Part shown: piece after piece, positions 61,351 to 64,000 of the stretch | How positions within the stretch are numbered: the stretch's first letter is position 1 | Layout of the letters: each line of letters begins with the position of its first letter | DNA from: Planctomycetota bacterium | Lineage (GTDB): Bacteria > Planctomycetota > UBA1135 > UBA2386 | Direction of reading: 5' to 3' | Length of the DNA: 64,000 nt | Assembly: GCA_016716265.1 (NCBI GenBank) | Contig: JADJWQ010000002.1 | Coordinates: 643,001-707,000, forward strand | Position numbers and translations under genes: made by a program | Notes under the pieces: generated by a model | The model's database searches: none | Seen by the model: only the letters and a program-made list of their open reading frames with translations | What the model was told of the DNA's origin: nothing

Positions 61351-62922
61351 TCAGGGGCGGATGCAGATCTGCATCGCGTCCGTGATCGTCAGCGGGTGCG
61401 TCGCCTGCGGGCTCCGGTCCAGCAGCAGGCCCTGCGCGTAGGCTGCGAGGCCGGCGAGCGAGGGCTGCATCGGGATCGACACGGGGACCTGCACGAGTGC
61501 TCCCGGACCGTTCCAGACGAGCCCCGACGACAGCGTGACGAGCCCGGGGGCCGGGTCGACCTGGAGCTCACCGATCGGACCCGACATGCCCCAGCCGGGG
61601 ATCGGCGAGCCGCACGGATACGCGGCGTCGGGGCGGAACCCCAGCAGCAGTGCTGCCAGCGAGCCGGCCGGCTGCGAGCCGACCGGATTGTCGATCGCGA
61701 CCAGAAACGTGCGGCCGAGCGACGTCGAGCCGACGGTGGCGCGCAGGCTGCCTTCGGGGTTGATGCCGCAGCCGCCGACGAACGTGCCGACCACCGGCGT
61801 GTGCCGGAAGCCGCTGATGATCACCTCGCTGCGCTGGCCGTCGCGCGGCGCGCCGCCGCGGTTGATCCACAAGTTGAAGTGGAACCGCGTGCGACCGCGC
61901 GACGGGACGATGTGGCCGAGCGTCGGCTGGTGCAGATAGGTGCTGCGGTGCAGCACGGCGGCGGCTGGAATCGAGCAGGGAGCGTGTCGTCCGCGTGCGG
62001 CGAGGAACTCGACGCGATCGGGCTGCCAGGTCAGCGCGCGGGTGACCGTCGGTGCGGCGGCGAGGTCCGGCAGCGTGAAGCGCAGGAGGTTGCCCGGCAC
62101 GTCGTACGGTTGCACGACGACCTGGGACGTCGTGGGATCACCGGGCTGGCCCCAGCGGGAGTCCTCGAAGTCGATCTCGCGATTGGGCCAGCGCGGGATG
62201 GTCGGATCGTCGCCGTACGGATCCCAGGTGAACGCGCCGAACGTCAGGTTCGGATCGAGGTCCTCGAGCTCGCTCTCGGTCGTGAACCAGAACGTGCCGT
62301 AGCCCAGGTGGTCGACCGACATGACCTCCGCAGACGTCCAGACGCCATTGCGGTAGACGACGGCGAGGTGCAGTCGGCCCTGGGCGTCGACCTGGACGTC
62401 ACGGGGATCGGAGGAGAACGGATTGCCGCCCGGGCCGACCGGGGAGGGCGCATCCTTGACGGCCCAGTCGAGACCCGCGAACGAAACGACGCGCCCGTAG
62501 CGCTCGTGCACGTCGACGGCCAGCGCTTGCAGCGAGGCGGGCACGCGGATCGCACCGGAGGCCAGCGGGGCGGCGACCCCGGGTGCGAGCAGAGCGGCAC
62601 AGTAGATTGTCGCGCGGCTATCGAGCGTCGTGGAGACGACGCTCGCCGTCCACGTCCCGTCCGGCCGGATCGCGACGGTCGGGGCCTGGAAGCTCGGCTT
62701 CGTCCACCAGCCGGAGCCCTCGATATGGATGTAGACCGCGACGCGATGCGTCGCGAAGTCCACGCCGGCCGCGCGCCCGGAGATCGCACCGACCGTGCCG
62801 AACGGCGGCACGGTGGTGATGTCGATCACCGGCTGCGCGACCAGCGGCGCCGCCAGCAGCAGCAGCGCGACCGGCGTCCACCGGCTGGTGGCAGAGGGAC
62901 TCCGCCGGTCGGACTGGCACAT
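61351..62922 (-). CDS. Exported protein with GH16-type fold
   Basis: Encodes 523 residues. A basic start and hydrophobic run (PVALLLLAAPLVAQ) form a signal peptide. Residues about 150-370 look like a concanavalin-like GH16 domain: HLGYGTFWFTTESELEDLD, then FGAFTWDPYGDD, then NREIDFEDSRWG, which fits the E-x-D-x-E catalytic pattern, and 'RGRTRFHFNLWINRGG'. The last 150 residues form a beta-rich module with GSPIPGWGMSGPIGELQVD and the end 'LAAYAQGLLLDRSPQATHPL' shared in style with the two genes that follow. Possible role is polysaccharide cleavage or binding; the fold is inferred from pattern, not proven. Confidence 0.68.
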   Translation of the reverse strand: MCQSDRRSPSATSRWTPVALLLLAAPLVAQPVIDITTVPPFGTVGAISGRAAGVDFATHRVAVYIHIEGSGWWTKPSFQAPTVAIRPDGTWTASVVSTTLDSRATIYCAALLAPGVAAPLASGAIRVPASLQALAVDVHERYGRVVSFAGLDWAVKDAPSPVGPGGNPFSSDPRDVQVDAQGRLHLAVVYRNGVWTSAEVMSVDHLGYGTFWFTTESELEDLDPNLTFGAFTWDPYGDDPTIPRWPNREIDFEDSRWGQPGDPTTSQVVVQPYDVPGNLLRFTLPDLAAAPTVTRALTWQPDRVEFLAARGRHAPCSIPAAAVLHRSTYLHQPTLGHIVPSRGRTRFHFNLWINRGGAPRDGQRSEVIISGFRHTPVVGTFVGGCGINPEGSLRATVGSTSLGRTFLVAIDNPVGSQPAGSLAALLLGFRPDAAYPCGSPIPGWGMSGPIGELQVDPAPGLVTLSSGLVWNGPGALVQVPVSIPMQPSLAGLAAYAQGLLLDRSPQATHPLTITDAMQICIRP

Positions 62923-62926
62923 CGGA

Positions 62927-63736
62927 TCAGCGGATCTGGACCAGCGTGGGCTGGGTCAGGTCCAGTCGACCGCCGGTCACCAGGATGCCCTGGCTGTTGA
63001 GGTCGATGCCGGCCAGCAACGGGTTGTTCGGGATCGGCAGCGTGAAGACTCCCATGCCGTCCGTCGGGCCGAACACGATGGGCACCAGCGTGTTGAAGTA
63101 GGCCTGGCAGCCGAGGACCAGGACACCGGTCGTGCTGAGCAGTCCGAAGGCCACCGAGCCCTGGGCGGGCAGCGTGTAGGTCACGGACTGGCCGGGCGTC
63201 GGAGTGCCCTGCACGTTCATCGCGGATCCCGCGCACGGGATCTGGAAGTCGAACAGCGTCGGCAGCAGCGGATCGGTGTTCACCGTGGTCGTGTTCGACA
63301 GCGACAGTGCGAACTGCAGCGGCGTCGGCATGCAGACGGGCGCGCTCGTCGAGAACACACCGACGGCGACCTGGGCCTGCGCACCGGCGAACCACGAGCG
63401 TGGCACGTTGTTGGTGCCGAATTGCCCGACCAGCGTGAACTGGCCATTGGCGCCCGGTGGCGTCTGGTCGCACTGCTTGATCCACTCACAGCCGAAGATC
63501 GGGCCGCCATTGAGCAGGATCGGCCGGACGACCAGGCGGAGTTCGGCACCGGGCGGGATCGTCCCGCTGATCGTGCCACTGATGGCGAAGTAGTACGGCT
63601 CCGGCGAGGTCGAGCAGGCGCCGATCGAGGGATTCATGATCCGCGGCACGGTGCCCGTGGTGAGGACCTGGATCGTCTGCGTCGCGGCGGATCCCGCGAC
63701 GAGTGCAGCGCAGAGTAGGGAGAGGAGAGGCTTCAT
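62927..63736 (-). CDS. Exported protein with planctomycete C-terminal module
   Basis: Encodes 269 residues from the ATG at 63736, giving the signal peptide MKPLLSLLCAALVAGSAATQ. The mature protein is Thr-, Pro- and Gly-rich and beta-type, with at least five cysteines (for example 'SIGACSTSPEPYYFAISGTI'). The last 30 residues, GIDLNSQGILVTGGRLDLTQ and onward, closely match the end of the next gene. The module 'QGSVAFGLLSTTGVLVLGCQ' followed by 'MGVFTLPIPNNPLLAG' recalls short surface proteins seen in marine planctomycetes. Function unknown. The stop lies 4 bases before the start of the GH16-type gene on the same strand. Confidence 0.7.
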   Translation of the reverse strand: MKPLLSLLCAALVAGSAATQTIQVLTTGTVPRIMNPSIGACSTSPEPYYFAISGTISGTIPPGAELRLVVRPILLNGGPIFGCEWIKQCDQTPPGANGQFTLVGQFGTNNVPRSWFAGAQAQVAVGVFSTSAPVCMPTPLQFALSLSNTTTVNTDPLLPTLFDFQIPCAGSAMNVQGTPTPGQSVTYTLPAQGSVAFGLLSTTGVLVLGCQAYFNTLVPIVFGPTDGMGVFTLPIPNNPLLAGIDLNSQGILVTGGRLDLTQPTLVQIR

Positions 63737-63764
63737 CGAGTTCGGAAGGTGCGGAGTCCGTCGA

Positions 63765-64000
63765 TCAGCGGATCGACAGCAGGGTGGGCTGGGTGAGGTC
63801 GAGCACACCACCGGTCACCAGGGCACCCTGCGTGGCGAGCTCGGCACCGAGCAGCGCCGGGTCGAGCGGCAGGGTCAGAGTCACATTGCCCATGGCGTCG
63901 GTGGAGACGAGCACGATCGGGAAGCCGAGCCAGGCCGTGCAGCCGAGCAGCGGGAACCCGAACACGTTGACCGGTGCGAACGCGATCGCGCCCGGCGTGG
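63765..64000 (-). CDS. Exported paralogue with the same C-terminal module (5' partial)
   Basis: The frame is open to the right window edge, and 77 codons are visible. The sequence 'VFGFPLLGCTAWLGFPIVLV', STDAMGNVTLTLPLDPALLG and GAELATQGALVTGGVLDLTQ runs parallel to the end of the upstream neighbour (62927-63736): same order of Gly-Cys, Phe/Leu-Pro, and the AQG/SQG...LTQPTL end. The two genes look like tandem paralogues. The GTG inside the visible part (63963) is not the start; upstream codons TPGAIAFAPVN continue the frame. Function unknown. Confidence 0.7.
   Translation of the reverse strand, partial: TPGAIAFAPVNVFGFPLLGCTAWLGFPIVLVSTDAMGNVTLTLPLDPALLGAELATQGALVTGGVLDLTQPTLLSIR

Overview
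This window is very GC-rich (about 70% or more by eye) and almost fully coding: 48 protein genes, two of them cut by the window edges, and no rRNA, tRNA, CRISPR array or insertion sequence that I can see. The content points to a planctomycete (phylum Planctomycetota). The evidence is a Ser/Thr kinase with a C-terminal repeat region, HEAT- and TPR-rich exported proteins, a Minf_1886-family protein, a divergent DnaA, and secreted proteins at the right end that share a C-terminal 'AQG.LVTGG.LDLT' signature which I associate with marine planctomycetes. The phylum is an inference from gene content. I see no marker that fixes the genus.

Left part (1-18.9 kb, all + strand except one gene): a partial anti-sigma-like membrane protein, a TolC-type outer-membrane protein, a HEAT-repeat lipoprotein, CCA tRNA nucleotidyltransferase, a coiled-coil protein and a receptor-type Ser/Thr kinase. 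These are followed by sucC-sucD (succinyl-CoA synthetase) with a small membrane protein, then tatA, a polyprenyl diphosphate synthase, a rhomboid protease, a large exported protein of unknown function and serS.

18.9-27.4 kb (- strand): a compact type II secretion / type IV-pilus-like operon in the order gspD-E-F-G-H-I-J. Most junctions overlap by 1-4 bases, and a likely internal promoter sits before gspG. No gspK, L, M, C or prepilin peptidase gene is present in the window.

27.7-43.1 kb: a PtsN-like EIIA domain, a 12-TM-type membrane protein fused to a spermidine-synthase-like domain and HEAT repeats, and a 1422-residue exported GH20-PA14-discoidin-SGNH enzyme. Next come a dienelactone-hydrolase lipoprotein, a fused Sua5/YrdC-low-molecular-weight phosphatase, an NtrB/NtrC-like two-component pair and a TPR metallopeptidase.

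43.2-54.7 kb: a replication cluster (DnaA-like protein, tmk, holB with overlapping or tight junctions), a thiamine-binding MTH1187 protein, a Minf_1886 protein behind a long structured leader, an AI-2E-type permease and an S41 protease with a calcium-loop insertion. moaC follows, then accB-accC (biotin carboxylase part of acetyl-CoA carboxylase) with an AmaP-like membrane protein.

54.7-64 kb (all - strand): a TPR protein, RqcH/NFACT, a HAD-IG 5'-nucleotidase, an Rpn-type nuclease, a secreted GH16-fold protein and two exported paralogues, the last cut by the right edge.

Non-coding signals include promoters of the form TTGNNT-N16-TAGCTT, a 10-bp inverted repeat in front of sucC, a two-hairpin leader in front of accB, a hairpin cluster at 46.7 kb, and copies of a dispersed approximately 50-bp intergenic repeat. 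These carry most of the novelty, together with several unusual domain fusions.
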